This document shows, one piece after another, positions 30,925 through 40,331 of a DNA stretch of 64,000 nt. Both the position numbers and the translations under genes were made by a program. Every line of letters starts with the position of its first letter. Position 1 is the stretch's first letter. A model generated the notes under the pieces. It had not been told where the DNA came from. It was given only the letters and a program-made list of their open reading frames with translations, and made no database searches. This DNA comes from Caulobacter hibisci (GTDB taxonomy: Bacteria > Pseudomonadota > Alphaproteobacteria > Caulobacterales > Caulobacteraceae), in NCBI RefSeq assembly GCF_016135805.1, contig NZ_JADWOX010000023.1, forward strand, positions 26,297 through 90,296. Direction: 5' to 3'.

Positions 30925-32538
30925 CTAAGTCCCAAACTGCGTGAACGGCACCTTGTTGAACAGCTCCCGCTCGCCGCCGCGCGGGTCATCCTGCATGCGG
31001 GTAGCGTCGTCAAACACCAGGGTCTGGCGGCGGGGCAGGGTGTAGGGCTCCCATTTCGGAATGGCCGCGCAGTTGGGATCGCCGGTGCGGGCGAATGCGA
31101 CGAAGGCGTCCATCATCGTGTTGGACATCGCTTCGCTGCGCGGGCCGGTCCCGACGATCGAGCCCTTGGCGTCCAGCGTGCCGAAGGCCAGGCCGATGTC
31201 GATGGTGTGGGGCGCGCCCCAGACGCCGCCGTCCTTGGGCGACTTCCAGTTGACCTGGTAGACGAAGGCCGGCGCACGCGTGGCGGCGCGGGCCTCTGCC
31301 TGCAGGATCGCCGCCTTCCACGAGCGGCCGGCGGTCGAGGCGGCGAAATAGACGTCCGACGGGGAATAGGCCGGATACATCTGGCGATAGGCGGCGACGA
31401 CCGTGGCCGGGTCGATGTCGATCCGGGCGTTGAACTGGCCGGGCAGCTTCTCGACCACCTGTTCCCAGGTCATGTCGAACACCTTGCGGTCCCAGCCGGC
31501 GAAGCCTCGCGTCTCGTCATGGGTGTTGCCGCAGATCAGCGGCACGTCGAGACCGAGGGGCGAAGCGTCGGGGAAGAACGGGTGGCGGGTCAGTGACCGC
31601 TCGTCCAGCACCGGGCCCATATAGACCCCGCCCGAGCCGGCCACCGGATCGATCGCCTTCAAGCCGTTCAGCAACTGATCGGCGGGCAGGGCGCGCAGGG
31701 CCGCCAGGTCGCTGATCCCCAGCTTGTCCAGGAACAGCTTGGCCCGCCTGGTGGCGTTGAACGGCCCGCCGGCGGTGACCTGCTGGCCGCTCATGGTCAC
31801 GGCGCGGTGGAACAGGCCCTTGGCGGCCGGCATGGCCAGCAGGGTGGCGATCTTGGCCCCGCCGCCCGATTGGCCAAACAGCATCACCCGGTCCGGATCG
31901 CCGCCGAACTGCGCGATGTTGTCCCGCACCCATCGCAGGGCGAGGACCAGGTCGAGCTGGCCGACATTACCGCTGTCGGCGACGCTGGGATCGTCGAACA
32001 GGCGGGCCAGATAGAGGTAGCCGAAGGCGTTGAGGCGGTGGTTGACGGTGACCACCACGACGTCGCCGCGCCTGGCCAGTTTCGTCCCCTCGTACCAGGG
32101 GCTGCCCCCCGAGCCGCCGTTATAGGCGCCGCCATGGATGTAGAACATCACCGGTCGCTTGCCGCCGTCGGCGAGGCCGGTCTTAGAGGTCTTGGCCGGG
32201 GTCCAGACGTTGAGGAACAGACAGTCCTCCGAAAGGGTCTCGCCGTCCTCGCCCTTGCCGGTCTGCATCGAGGCCGCGCCATAGTCCAGGGCGTCGGCGA
32301 CGCCGGTCCAGGGCTGGGGCTTGCGGGGCGGGGAGAAGCGGTTGGCGCCGCCGGTGTCGGCCCCGTAGCGCAGACCCTTGAACACGTGGACGCCGTCGAC
32401 GGTAGTCGCGCCCCGCACCTTGCCGGCGACGGTGGTCACGATCGGCGAGCGGGCGGAGCCGGAGGGCTTGGCATGGGCCGGAAGGGCGCTGGCGGCGGCG
32501 GCCGCTCCGGCGGTCAGCAGCAGGCTGCGACGATCCAT
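30925..32538 (-). CDS. Type-B carboxylesterase, exported
   Basis: This 537-residue esterase has an Arg-Arg signal (MDRRSLLLTAGAAAAASALPAHA), GGAYNGGSGG as the oxyanion segment, GQSGGGAK with the catalytic Ser, and GAPHTIDIG with the catalytic His. The fold is alpha/beta hydrolase (carboxylesterase family). It likely hydrolyses esters in the periplasm. I chose the ATG at 32538, behind GGAGGAAG; an upstream ATG would place a basic stretch before the signal. It ends beside an R2 repeat. Confidence 0.9.
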   Translation of the reverse strand: MDRRSLLLTAGAAAAASALPAHAKPSGSARSPIVTTVAGKVRGATTVDGVHVFKGLRYGADTGGANRFSPPRKPQPWTGVADALDYGAASMQTGKGEDGETLSEDCLFLNVWTPAKTSKTGLADGGKRPVMFYIHGGAYNGGSGGSPWYEGTKLARRGDVVVVTVNHRLNAFGYLYLARLFDDPSVADSGNVGQLDLVLALRWVRDNIAQFGGDPDRVMLFGQSGGGAKIATLLAMPAAKGLFHRAVTMSGQQVTAGGPFNATRRAKLFLDKLGISDLAALRALPADQLLNGLKAIDPVAGSGGVYMGPVLDERSLTRHPFFPDASPLGLDVPLICGNTHDETRGFAGWDRKVFDMTWEQVVEKLPGQFNARIDIDPATVVAAYRQMYPAYSPSDVYFAASTAGRSWKAAILQAEARAATRAPAFVYQVNWKSPKDGGVWGAPHTIDIGLAFGTLDAKGSIVGTGPRSEAMSNTMMDAFVAFARTGDPNCAAIPKWEPYTLPRRQTLVFDDATRMQDDPRGGERELFNKVPFTQFGT

Positions 32539-32619
32539 CTTGGTCTTCCTCCGGCGCTTCTGGCGAGCTTGCCGCAAGGGCTAGCACGAAACATGACACC
32601 GGTAGCAAGCTCTAAATTA

Positions 32620-32752
32620 CCCCTCTCCCCCTGCGGGAGAGGGTGGGCCGCGAAGCGGCTCGGGTGAGGGGTCTCTCAGAAGCTGGCGGACGGGCTTTTC
32701 GACCCCTCATCCGACGGCCTTCGGCCGCCACCTTCTCCCGCAAGGGGAGAAG
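32620..32752. repeat. R2 repeat, copy 3
   Basis: Arms CCCCTCTCCCCCTGCGGGAG and CTTCTCCCGCAAGGGGAGAA; core TGAGGGGTCTCTCAGAAGC and GACCCCTCA. It sits between the RND gene stop (32755) and the carboxylesterase start, which are codirectional. Confidence 0.85.
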
Positions 32753-32754
32753 GA

Positions 32755-35700
32755 TCAGTGCTCCTCCCCCCGCGCCGTCAGCCAGTACATCACCGGCGTC
32801 GCCACCCGCGACAGCACGGTCGAGGTGATCAGGCCGCCGATGATGGCGATGGCCAGGGGCGAGTAGAGGCCCGAGCGCTCCAGGGCCAAGGGTAGCAGCC
32901 CGCCGATCGCCGTGGCCGAGGTCAGCAGCACGGGCAGGAAGCGCACCTCGCCGGCCTTCTCGATGGCGTCGTGCAGGTTCATCCCCTCGCGGCGCAGCTG
33001 TTCGGTGAAGTCGACCAGCAGGATCGAGTTCTTGATCTCGATGCCGATCAGGGCGATCAGGCCAATGGTGGCCGTGAACGACAGGGAATTGCCGGTCATC
33101 CACAGGGCCGCGATCGCCCCGAAAATCCCGAACGGGATGATGCCGGCCACGACGAGAGCGGTCTTGAACTTGCGGAACTCCAGCACCAGCACAGCCAGGA
33201 TCCCGAACACCGCCACCATCACCGCGGCGCCCAGCCCCGCGAAGCTTTCCGACTGCGCCTCGGCCTGTCCGCCTAGCGACAGGGCGTAACCGGGCGGCGT
33301 CGGCAGTTCCTTCTGCAGGCGCGCCAGCACGTCCTTGGTGACGGTGTCGGTCAGGTAGCCGGTGCGGACGAAGGCGGTGATCGTCACGGTGCGCTCGCGG
33401 TCGAAGCGGTCGATGCGGGCGGGGCTGGACTTCAGGCTTGGCGCGGCGATGGCCGACAGCGGGGCGGCCTCGCCGTCGGCGGTGGGGACGTAGACGCTCG
33501 ACAGGGCCGACAGGGCGTTGCGGTCGGCGCCGTCCACGGCCTCCATCGGCAGGCGCACCTTGACCGCGTAGTCGTCGCCGTCGGGATCGCGGAAGCGGCC
33601 GGTCTCCTCGCCCGACAGCGCCAGGCGCGCCGCGCGCCTCGCCGCGCCGGCCGGCACGCCCAGGGCCGCGGCCTTGGCCTCGTCTATGCCGAGGTCGAGG
33701 TCGGTGCGGTCCAGGCGCACGGGATTGCCGACGTCGCGCGTGCCCGGCGTGCTCTTGAGGATCGCCTCGGCCCTGGCCGCCAGGGCCTTCAGCACGCCCA
33801 GGTCGCGGCCGGTGACGCGGACGGCGACAGGGGCCTCGATCGGCGGGCCGTTCTCGAACACCTCGACGCTGATCCGCGCGCCTGGATACTTGGAAAAGTC
33901 GGCGCGCAGGCGGTCGAGCAGAACCTCGCTCTTGCCCGGCTCCCAAGCCTTGAGGCTGGCGAACATCTCGCCATAGGTCACCGCGCTCTCGCGCTGGGAC
34001 TGGTTGTAGAACACCTGCGGATTGCCGCGGCCGAGGTTGGCGGCGCGCCAGACGATCTCGGGCTCGCGCGCTAGCCGCTGGTCGACATAGCGCAGGGCCG
34101 CGTCGGTACGGGCCAGGGACGAGCCGTCGGGGGTGAACACCCGCACCACGAACTGAGGGGTTTCGGCGGCGGGGAACAGGCTGGAGCCGGCGGCCTTCAG
34201 CATCGGCACGGCGGTGGCGCAGAGGGCCAGCATGACGGCCAGGGCCAACCACGGTCGCGCCAGGGCCCGGTGCAGCACGGGGCGATAGACGGTGTGGATC
34301 ACGCCGTTGACCGCCTGCAGCAGGCGGTTGCCTTCTGGGTCGGAATGCTTGTCAAGCACCCGGCTGGCCAGGAACGGGATGATGGTCAGCGACACGAAGA
34401 GGGAGGCGCCGACCGTGCACAGCACCGTCACAGGCAACGAGCGGATATAGGCGCCCGAGCCGGCCGGCAGGGCCATCAGCGGCAGGAAGGCCAGCATCAG
34501 GGTGGCCGTGCAGCCGATCACCGCCAGGGCGATCTGGCCCGAGCCGTTGATCGCCGCAGCGGTGCGCTCCTCGCCTTCGCGGATGCGGCGGGCGATGTTC
34601 TCGGTAATGACGATGCTGTCGTCGACCAGCAGGCCCAGCGCCAGCACGAAGCCGGCGATGGTCAGCTGGTTCAGGGTGAAGCCGAAGGCCTGGATCAGCG
34701 ACAGGCCGATCAGCAGGGACAGCGGGATCGACACCATCACCACCAGCCCCGCGCGCGGCCCCAGCGGCAGCAGGGTGATCAGCACCAGCACCAGGGCGAT
34801 GGCGAAATCGCGGAACAGGTTCTGCAGGCGGTGGTCGACATTGTGCGCTTGGACGAAGCCGCGCTCCAGCTTGACCCCGGCCGGCAGCACCTTCTCGTAG
34901 TCGTCCAGCACCTTCTCGACCGACTTGGTGATGCGGCCGACGTCCTGGCCATCCTTCTGGGTGACGGCGACGAAGACGGCGCGCTTGCCGTCGAAGCGGG
35001 CCAGGTGGGTTGGCTCCTCCTGTGCCCAGGCGACGTCGGCGACGTCGCGCACCCGCACCACCTGGCCGCCGGCCGAGCGGACGGGGGTGTTCTTGACCGT
35101 GTCCAGCGAGCGGAAGGCCCCGCCGGACTTGACGTTGAAGCGCCGGGCGCCGGCCTGGACCGCGCCGATAGGGGCCTCGACGCCGGCCGACTTGAGAGCG
35201 TCGGCGACGGCGGAGGCCGGCAGCTTCAGGGCCGCCAGCCGCGCCAGGTCCAGCGACACCCGCACCTCCGAGGCCGGGGCGCCGTAGTAGCGGGTCTGGC
35301 GTACGCCGGACACCCGGTCGAGCCGTTCGGACAGGCGATCGGCGACCTTCTCCAGGCGACGCATCGGCAGGCTGTCGCTGGTCAGGGCGACCTGGACGAT
35401 GGCCACCTCGGTGGTGCGCACGCGCTCGATGTCCAGCCGTTGCAGGCCCGACGGCAGGCTGCCGCGGATGGCGTTCACCTCGCGCACCACCTGGTCGAAC
35501 TTGCGCTCGGGATCGACGTCCCAGGTGAAGAACACCCGCACCACGGCCGCGCCGTCCAGGCTGGTGCTCTCGACCTTGTCGATGCTGTCCAGACCATAGA
35601 CCGCCGTCTCGATCGGGTCGGCGACCAGTTGCTCCATCTCGGCCGGCTCGGCGCCGGGCAGCACCGCGCGGATCAGCACGATCGGGATCGGGAAGTGCGG

Positions 35701-35817
35701 GTCTTCGGACCGGGGTACGGTCATCAGGGCGTTGACGCCCAGCATCACCAGCAGGCCGAAGACGACGATGGTGAACTGCCAGCGCCGGACGGCGAAGGCG
35801 GCGAGGTTGAAGCTCAT
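32755..35817 (-). CDS. RND efflux inner-membrane transporter (pump 1)
   Basis: This 1020-residue RND permease has the twelve-helix, two-large-loop architecture. The proton-relay helix has the DD pair (LLVDDSIVITENIARRI), and other motifs include PIGAVQAG and the trailing helices of GLIALIGIEIKNSILLVDFTEQ. It is closest in feel to multidrug (HAE1/AcrB-type) rather than heavy-metal pumps because no Met triplet is seen. It overlaps the adaptor gene by four bases (ATGA), which implies translational coupling. No outer-membrane factor is adjacent. Confidence 0.93.
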   Translation of the reverse strand: MSFNLAAFAVRRWQFTIVVFGLLVMLGVNALMTVPRSEDPHFPIPIVLIRAVLPGAEPAEMEQLVADPIETAVYGLDSIDKVESTSLDGAAVVRVFFTWDVDPERKFDQVVREVNAIRGSLPSGLQRLDIERVRTTEVAIVQVALTSDSLPMRRLEKVADRLSERLDRVSGVRQTRYYGAPASEVRVSLDLARLAALKLPASAVADALKSAGVEAPIGAVQAGARRFNVKSGGAFRSLDTVKNTPVRSAGGQVVRVRDVADVAWAQEEPTHLARFDGKRAVFVAVTQKDGQDVGRITKSVEKVLDDYEKVLPAGVKLERGFVQAHNVDHRLQNLFRDFAIALVLVLITLLPLGPRAGLVVMVSIPLSLLIGLSLIQAFGFTLNQLTIAGFVLALGLLVDDSIVITENIARRIREGEERTAAAINGSGQIALAVIGCTATLMLAFLPLMALPAGSGAYIRSLPVTVLCTVGASLFVSLTIIPFLASRVLDKHSDPEGNRLLQAVNGVIHTVYRPVLHRALARPWLALAVMLALCATAVPMLKAAGSSLFPAAETPQFVVRVFTPDGSSLARTDAALRYVDQRLAREPEIVWRAANLGRGNPQVFYNQSQRESAVTYGEMFASLKAWEPGKSEVLLDRLRADFSKYPGARISVEVFENGPPIEAPVAVRVTGRDLGVLKALAARAEAILKSTPGTRDVGNPVRLDRTDLDLGIDEAKAAALGVPAGAARRAARLALSGEETGRFRDPDGDDYAVKVRLPMEAVDGADRNALSALSSVYVPTADGEAAPLSAIAAPSLKSSPARIDRFDRERTVTITAFVRTGYLTDTVTKDVLARLQKELPTPPGYALSLGGQAEAQSESFAGLGAAVMVAVFGILAVLVLEFRKFKTALVVAGIIPFGIFGAIAALWMTGNSLSFTATIGLIALIGIEIKNSILLVDFTEQLRREGMNLHDAIEKAGEVRFLPVLLTSATAIGGLLPLALERSGLYSPLAIAIIGGLITSTVLSRVATPVMYWLTARGEEH

Positions 35818-36938
35818 GGGGCGGCGACCTTGCGGGTCGGCCCCTCGCTGGGCGATCTGGCCAGGGCGCGCGGATCGACGACGCTGACCTTCTCGCCGTC
35901 CGAGACGAAGCCGGCGCCGGCGGTGATCACCCGGCTGCCCGGCGGCAGGCCGGCGACCAGGGCGTCGTCGCCGTCGAAACCGCCGAACCGCACCGGCGTG
36001 CGCCGGGCCGTGGTTCCGTCGAGCCGCAGCACCGCTGCCTTGTCGCCGGAGGCTTCCAGCAGGGCCTCGGCCGGGATGCGGGCGAAGGCGGCGCGGGCCG
36101 AGGCGTCGGCGGCCGGGGCGCTGAGGCGGGCCGAGGCGATCTGGCCGCTCTTCAGTTCGGGGCGGGCCTGGACCTCGATCTCGACCGTCACCGCGCCGGT
36201 GCGGGCGTCGGCGGCCTGACCCAGGCGGGTGACGACGCCGGTCAGGGTCTGGCCGGGCAGGGCGTCGGCGGTGATGGCGGCGCTGGAGCCAACCTTCACC
36301 CGCGCGGCGTCGCGGGCGGGCAGGGGCAGGCGCAGGACGAGCGGGCTCGATAGATCGGCGACGGTCAGCACCGTCTGGCCGGCGGCCACGACCTCGCCGG
36401 CCTGGGCCGCACGGGCCAGGACCACGCCGGAGACGGGCGAGGACAGGCTGGCCCAGCGCCGGTCGAAGGCCGCGCCGGCGTTGGCGGCCTGGGCCGCCTT
36501 CAGCGCGCTTTCGGCGTCGTCCAGCCGGGCCTTGGCGACATAGCCGGCGGCATAGAGCTTGCGGGCCCGCTCGGCCTCCCGGCGGGCGCGCTCGAGATCG
36601 GCGACGACCTGGGTCTGGCGGGCGTCGACCCCGGCCGGATCGATGGCCGCCAGGATCTGGCCGGCCGCGATGCGGTCGCCGGCCTCGACGCTCATCCGTG
36701 TCAGCACGCCGGGGATGCGGAACGACAGGGCCATCTCGCGGCGGCGCTCAAGGGTTCCGGAGGCGGTCAGGTCCGAGGCCGCACCGGGCGCGCCAATGCT
36801 GACGGCCTCGACGGCGGGCGGCGGGGCGGCTTGAGGCGCCTCCGCCTTGCCGCCGCAGGCCGCCAAGGCCAGAGCCGACGCCGTGGCCAGCGCGGTGACC
36901 AGGACCACGCCTCCATATCCAGCACGCGCCCCGTCCAT
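35814..36938 (-). CDS. RND efflux periplasmic adaptor (pump 1)
   Basis: This 374-residue membrane-fusion protein has a lipobox (LALAAC) after the N-terminal hydrophobic stretch, so it is probably an acylated periplasmic lipoprotein. The lipoyl halves are GDRIAAGQILAAIDPAGV and SLSSPVSGVVLARAAQAGEVV, separated by an alpha-hairpin (about 95-150). It would bridge the pump to an outer-membrane channel. It starts the two-gene operon, divergent from the TetR gene at 37029 with an operator-like palindrome between them. Confidence 0.9.
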   Translation of the reverse strand: MDGARAGYGGVVLVTALATASALALAACGGKAEAPQAAPPPAVEAVSIGAPGAASDLTASGTLERRREMALSFRIPGVLTRMSVEAGDRIAAGQILAAIDPAGVDARQTQVVADLERARREAERARKLYAAGYVAKARLDDAESALKAAQAANAGAAFDRRWASLSSPVSGVVLARAAQAGEVVAAGQTVLTVADLSSPLVLRLPLPARDAARVKVGSSAAITADALPGQTLTGVVTRLGQAADARTGAVTVEIEVQARPELKSGQIASARLSAPAADASARAAFARIPAEALLEASGDKAAVLRLDGTTARRTPVRFGGFDGDDALVAGLPPGSRVITAGAGFVSDGEKVSVVDPRALARSPSEGPTRKVAAP

Positions 36939-36953
36939 GCCCTCGCCCTCATC

Positions 36954-36984
36954 ATCGATCGGTGATAAGTAATCACTGATCGAT
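36954..36984. promoter_or_regulatory. Palindromic operator between efflux operon and tetR
   Basis: Arms ATCGATCGGTGAT (36954-36966) and ATCACTGATCGAT (36972-36984) match as inverted repeats at 12 of 13 positions around a five-base spacer. The position between divergent starts fits an operator for the adjacent TetR protein. The adaptor start is 16 bases from it. Confidence 0.75.
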
Positions 36985-37028
36985 TATTGTGGGTTGTCAA
37001 GCCGGCCCCGCTGCGGAAAGGAGGGACG

Positions 37029-37661
37029 ATGACCGCGCCGAAGATCCGTTCCCCCCGTAAACCCAAGGGACAGGGCGCAGAGCGCCGCGAGGAGATTCTC
37101 GACGCGGCCCTGGCGCTGTTCAGCGAAAAGGGCCTGCACGCGGTCTCCACCCGCCAGATCGCCGAGGCCTCCGGCATCTCGCAGCCGGCCCTCTACGCCT
37201 ATTTCGCCACCAAGGACGACATTACCGCCGAGCTGTGCGTGCGGGCCTTCGCCACCCTGGTGGAGCGGATGGAGGAGGCGCGGGCCAGCTTCATGCCCAC
37301 GGCCGAATGCTTCGAGCGGGCGCTGCGGGTCTATGTCGATTTCGGGCTGGAGAAGCCCGACGCCTATCGCGTGGCCTTCATGGTCGAGAAGGGGCTGGAC
37401 AAGGAGAGCGTCGGCGACCGACCGATGATGGCGGGCATCGGCGCCTTCCAGCGCTTCGCCGAGATCGTGGCCGAGATGCGCGACGCGGGCCTGACCCATG
37501 ACGACGACGTCCAGCGCATGACCCAGACCCTGTGGGCGGGGCTGCACGGTCTGGTCTCGCTGCTGATCGCCCGCGCCGATTTCCCCTGGGTCGAGCGCGA
37601 GGTGCTGATCGCCTGCCACATCGCCCTGCTGCGGCGAGGGACACTGAAAGACGTCCGTTGA
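37029..37661 (+). CDS. TetR-family repressor, likely of efflux pump 1
   Basis: This 210-residue regulator has the TetR N-terminal HTH: TRQIAEASGISQPALYAYFATKDDI. The C-terminal helical domain (about 80-200) would bind an inducer. I chose the ATG at 37029 because AAAGGAGGG precedes it; a longer frame from 36987 would start inside the operator. The palindrome at 36954-36984 is its likely site, with autoregulation. Confidence 0.92.
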   Translation: MTAPKIRSPRKPKGQGAERREEILDAALALFSEKGLHAVSTRQIAEASGISQPALYAYFATKDDITAELCVRAFATLVERMEEARASFMPTAECFERALRVYVDFGLEKPDAYRVAFMVEKGLDKESVGDRPMMAGIGAFQRFAEIVAEMRDAGLTHDDDVQRMTQTLWAGLHGLVSLLIARADFPWVEREVLIACHIALLRRGTLKDVR

Positions 37662-37722
37662 AACGAGGCGGGCGGGCGACTACATCGGCGGGCTTCGGAC
37701 CTCCCTGACGAAAGACGCCTCG

Positions 37723-37926
37723 ATGGCCAAGCTGCAGCCCCTGGAAACCTTCTCCCTGCAGGAAACCGAAGACGGCTACCGCCTGCTGGTCTCGGCCGTC
37801 GGCGGCGAGGCGCTCTACGTCTCGATCACCTCCGAGCAGATGGACGAGATCATCGATAGCTTGGACACGGCGCTGACCGGCGACGACGAGACGGCGGGAG
37901 AAGAGGACTTTGACGACGCGGATTGA
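37723..37926 (+). CDS. Small acidic protein of unknown function
   Basis: This 67-residue protein is acidic over its whole length: FSLQETEDGYRLLVSAVGGEALYVSITSEQMDEIIDSLDTALTG, then a DDE-rich tail. It looks like a small soluble beta-then-helix fold. No family is recognised. It stands alone, 61 bases after the TetR gene, and ends about 50 bases before an R1 repeat. Confidence 0.62.
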   Translation: MAKLQPLETFSLQETEDGYRLLVSAVGGEALYVSITSEQMDEIIDSLDTALTGDDETAGEEDFDDAD

Positions 37927-37974
37927 GGTCCTTCGGGGACGGCGCCGTCGTCACCTGCGACCTTGTTTCTTTCA

Positions 37975-38067
37975 AAGTCATCGCCCGCTTCATGCGGGCG
38001 ACCCAAGCCGAACTAGCCACATCCTGGCAGGCCGCTTGGGTCGCCCGGACAAGCCGGGCGATGACTT
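37975..38067. repeat. R1 repeat, copy 3 (inverted orientation)
   Basis: Same AAGTCATCGCCCG and CGGGCGATGACTT arms; the inner order is reversed (GCTTCATGCGGGCG first, GGACAAGCCGGGCG second). It lies in the convergent gap between the acidic protein gene and the DUF2236 gene. Confidence 0.87.
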
Positions 38068-38104
38068 CTGATATCTAGAGCGAATAATCCTCGGCCCCTT
38101 CGGA

Positions 38105-39430
38105 TCAGGCCGCCGCCGCCCGCGCGTTGGTCGGCCGGTAGTTCGCCGCATCGGTCGTGAACTCGGCGTGGCCGTAGCGCTTGAGCAGGGCCCGCATTCG
38201 CCGGACGAGCGCCGCGTCGGCGACATCCTTCAGCACGGGCACGTGGTCGGCCAGCTCGAAGGCCTTCATCTGCAGGGTGACCAGCAGGGCGACGATCACG
38301 AACACCACCTCGTCGGCCGGTCCCACCTCGATCCCCATGCTCGCCGCGCGCGCCCGATCGCCGCGCAGGAAGTGGCGCAGGAAGAAGGCCTTGGCGAAGC
38401 GGCGCTCGATGCGGTCGTGAAGGCGGCTGGCCGCGCTTTCGTCCGGCGGCAGGTAGGCGCCTAGGGTGGCGCGGATCAGAGCGCCGCAGGTCTCGTCGTC
38501 GAAGCCGCGGCGCAGGGTGCTGTCGCGGGCGGTCATCATCCGCACCACGCCCTCGGGGGTGTCGGCCAGCAGGTCCTGCGGCAGGCCCAGCAGGAAGCAG
38601 CGATAGCGGCTGAGCTCGACCTTGGCCCGCTCGGAGGCCGTGAAGTGGCGGCGGCCCTTGCGCAGCATCTGGAAGGACATCAGGAACACCGGGATCAGCC
38701 CGGCCGGCATCTGGTCGACCTGCGGGATCGGCACGCCGTAGACGGCGCTGTCCCAGCGGCCCGAGCGCAGGGCGTTGAAGCGCACCATCGAGTGCATCAG
38801 CCGCACCATGGCGGCGGCCTTGAAGCCCTCGCCGTGCGGCTCCAGCGCGCCGGGCAGGATGGTGGTGGCGAAGAAGGCGGCCGTTTCGTTGACCCGCTTG
38901 GCGGCGGTCTCTGCGCCGAGCGTGCCGGTCAGGGCCATGGGCAGGGCCGAATACTTGTTGAGGAAGGTGGCCACGAACGCCCCGCGGATGGCGAAGGGCG
39001 CCAGGAAGGCCGCGGCGGTGCGCTCCAGGCGTTGGCCCTCGCGGACCAGCTCCATGTCGATCCAGTCGGACGTGGCGGCCATCTCGGCGACGAAGGCGGC
39101 CAGTTCCGACGGCGCGCCCGGCACGGCCTCGATCCCCTGGTCGCAGGCGGTGGTCAGCATGTCGATCAGTCGGCGAAAGCCGTACTGCGGGATCAGGGCG
39201 GCATAGGCGTCGGCGACGATGTCGCCCAGCATGGTGTAGGCCCGCACGCGGTCGAGATCGTCCTGGGTGACGGAAACGCCCAGCGGGTTGCGGTCGCGGG
39301 CCACGGCGAAGGCCGGGTCCTCGGTGAAGCGCTCGGGCGTGCGGTCGAAATCGATCTGGCCGTAGAAGCCCGGCAGGCGGGTCTTCTGCGAGGCGACGCG
39401 GGCGCGGACGTCTTCGATGGGACGGATCAT
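38105..39430 (-). CDS. DUF2236/MpaB-type oxygenase-like protein
   Basis: This 441-residue protein resembles the DUF2236/latex-clearing-protein/MpaB oxygenase group. The pattern RLMHSMVRF matches the family's conserved R-x2-H segment, and GVPIPQVDQMPAGLIPVFLMSFQ matches the 'PINQEDLAGTLLAFS' region, with a following helix KGRRHFTASE. The family often binds haem. It has no signal peptide. It is divergent from the TetR gene at 39555, which probably controls it. Confidence 0.65.
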   Translation of the reverse strand: MIRPIEDVRARVASQKTRLPGFYGQIDFDRTPERFTEDPAFAVARDRNPLGVSVTQDDLDRVRAYTMLGDIVADAYAALIPQYGFRRLIDMLTTACDQGIEAVPGAPSELAAFVAEMAATSDWIDMELVREGQRLERTAAAFLAPFAIRGAFVATFLNKYSALPMALTGTLGAETAAKRVNETAAFFATTILPGALEPHGEGFKAAAMVRLMHSMVRFNALRSGRWDSAVYGVPIPQVDQMPAGLIPVFLMSFQMLRKGRRHFTASERAKVELSRYRCFLLGLPQDLLADTPEGVVRMMTARDSTLRRGFDDETCGALIRATLGAYLPPDESAASRLHDRIERRFAKAFFLRHFLRGDRARAASMGIEVGPADEVVFVIVALLVTLQMKAFELADHVPVLKDVADAALVRRMRALLKRYGHAEFTTDAANYRPTNARAAAA

Positions 39431-39554
39431 CGGGGCTCCTTCCGGTCCGCCGGCGAGGGCGAACCTGTTCTTGGCCTCAAGCGTATGTAAGCATTGCTCA
39501 TGTTCCTACTCGCCTTGGGTTCAGGCGGGGCGAGCGCGTGGAGAGGATCGGCAA

Positions 39555-40175
39555 GTGGCTGAAAAACAACGCAGAGCGCCGAGCCAGGGACGGGCCCAGG
39601 CCACGGTGGACGCCATTCTCGACGCGGCCTTTCAGCTTCTGGAGAGCGGCGGGCCCGAGCGCCTGACCACCAATCACGTCGCCGAGCGGGCGGGGGTCAG
39701 CGTCGGCACGGTCTATCAGTACTTCGCCGACAAGCAGGACATCCTGGCCGCCCTGGCCCAGCGGCGGACCGGCGTGGTGCGCGACGCGATCGCCCAGACC
39801 CTGATCGACCGGCCGGACCTGGGCAGCGTGCGGCCGATCGTGCGGGCGCTGATGAACGGCTTCGAGGGCTCGCCGGCCACGCGCCAGGCCCTGCTGGGGG
39901 CCATGTTCCATCGCGGCGATGCGGTGCTGGAGCAGCACCACCAGGCCTTCCTCGCCTCGATCGCCGGCAAGGCGCGGCTGCAGATCGACCTGACCCCGGA
40001 GTCGGCCTTCGTCCTGACCCACGCCGCCGTCGGCCTGCTGCGCGCGGCGGCCGCCGAGCCGGGTCTGGCGCTGGATCCGCAGGCGCTGGAGGACGAGCTG
40101 GTGCGGCTGATGGAGGCGTATATCTCGGCGTTGGTGGCGGTGCGTGGTCCTCGTCCTTCGACAAGCTCAGGATGA
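39555..40175 (+). CDS. TetR-family regulator with repeat-encoded tail
   Basis: This 206-residue regulator has the HTH TTNHVAERAGVSVGTVYQYFADKQDI. I chose the GTG at 39555 behind GAGAGGA. Its last seven residues (RPSTSSG) and stop come from the R4 repeat (CCTTCGACAAGCTCAGGATGA), so the native C-terminus may have been replaced. It is likely to control the divergent DUF2236 gene. Confidence 0.88.
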   Translation: MAEKQRRAPSQGRAQATVDAILDAAFQLLESGGPERLTTNHVAERAGVSVGTVYQYFADKQDILAALAQRRTGVVRDAIAQTLIDRPDLGSVRPIVRALMNGFEGSPATRQALLGAMFHRGDAVLEQHHQAFLASIAGKARLQIDLTPESAFVLTHAAVGLLRAAAAEPGLALDPQALEDELVRLMEAYISALVAVRGPRPSTSSG

Positions 40176-40236
40176 GGACCAAACTGGCGTCGCAGATCAT
40201 TCGAAAACCTCACCCTGAGCTTGTCGAAGGGCGTGG
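40146..40236. repeat. R4 repeat
   Basis: It has CCTTCGACAAGCTCAGGATG and its complement CTGAGCTTGTCGAAGG, plus the short hairpin GGTCCTC/GAGGACC at 40146-40180. It runs from the TetR C-terminus into the gap before the YeiH gene. The string is a widespread bacterial repeat-type sequence. Confidence 0.78.
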
Positions 40237-40331
40237 TTTTCGCTCCCCGGACGCCCTTCTCTTGTCATCTCGCTGAGCAAGGCCCAGACGAAAGGCGTCG
40301 TCGGCAGGGCGACTCGTCAAAGGGCCTGGCG

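Noticed and set aside
36987..37028. A longer TetR start at 36987
   Set aside because: It begins just past the operator palindrome and has no ribosome site, while 37029 has AAAGGAGGG.
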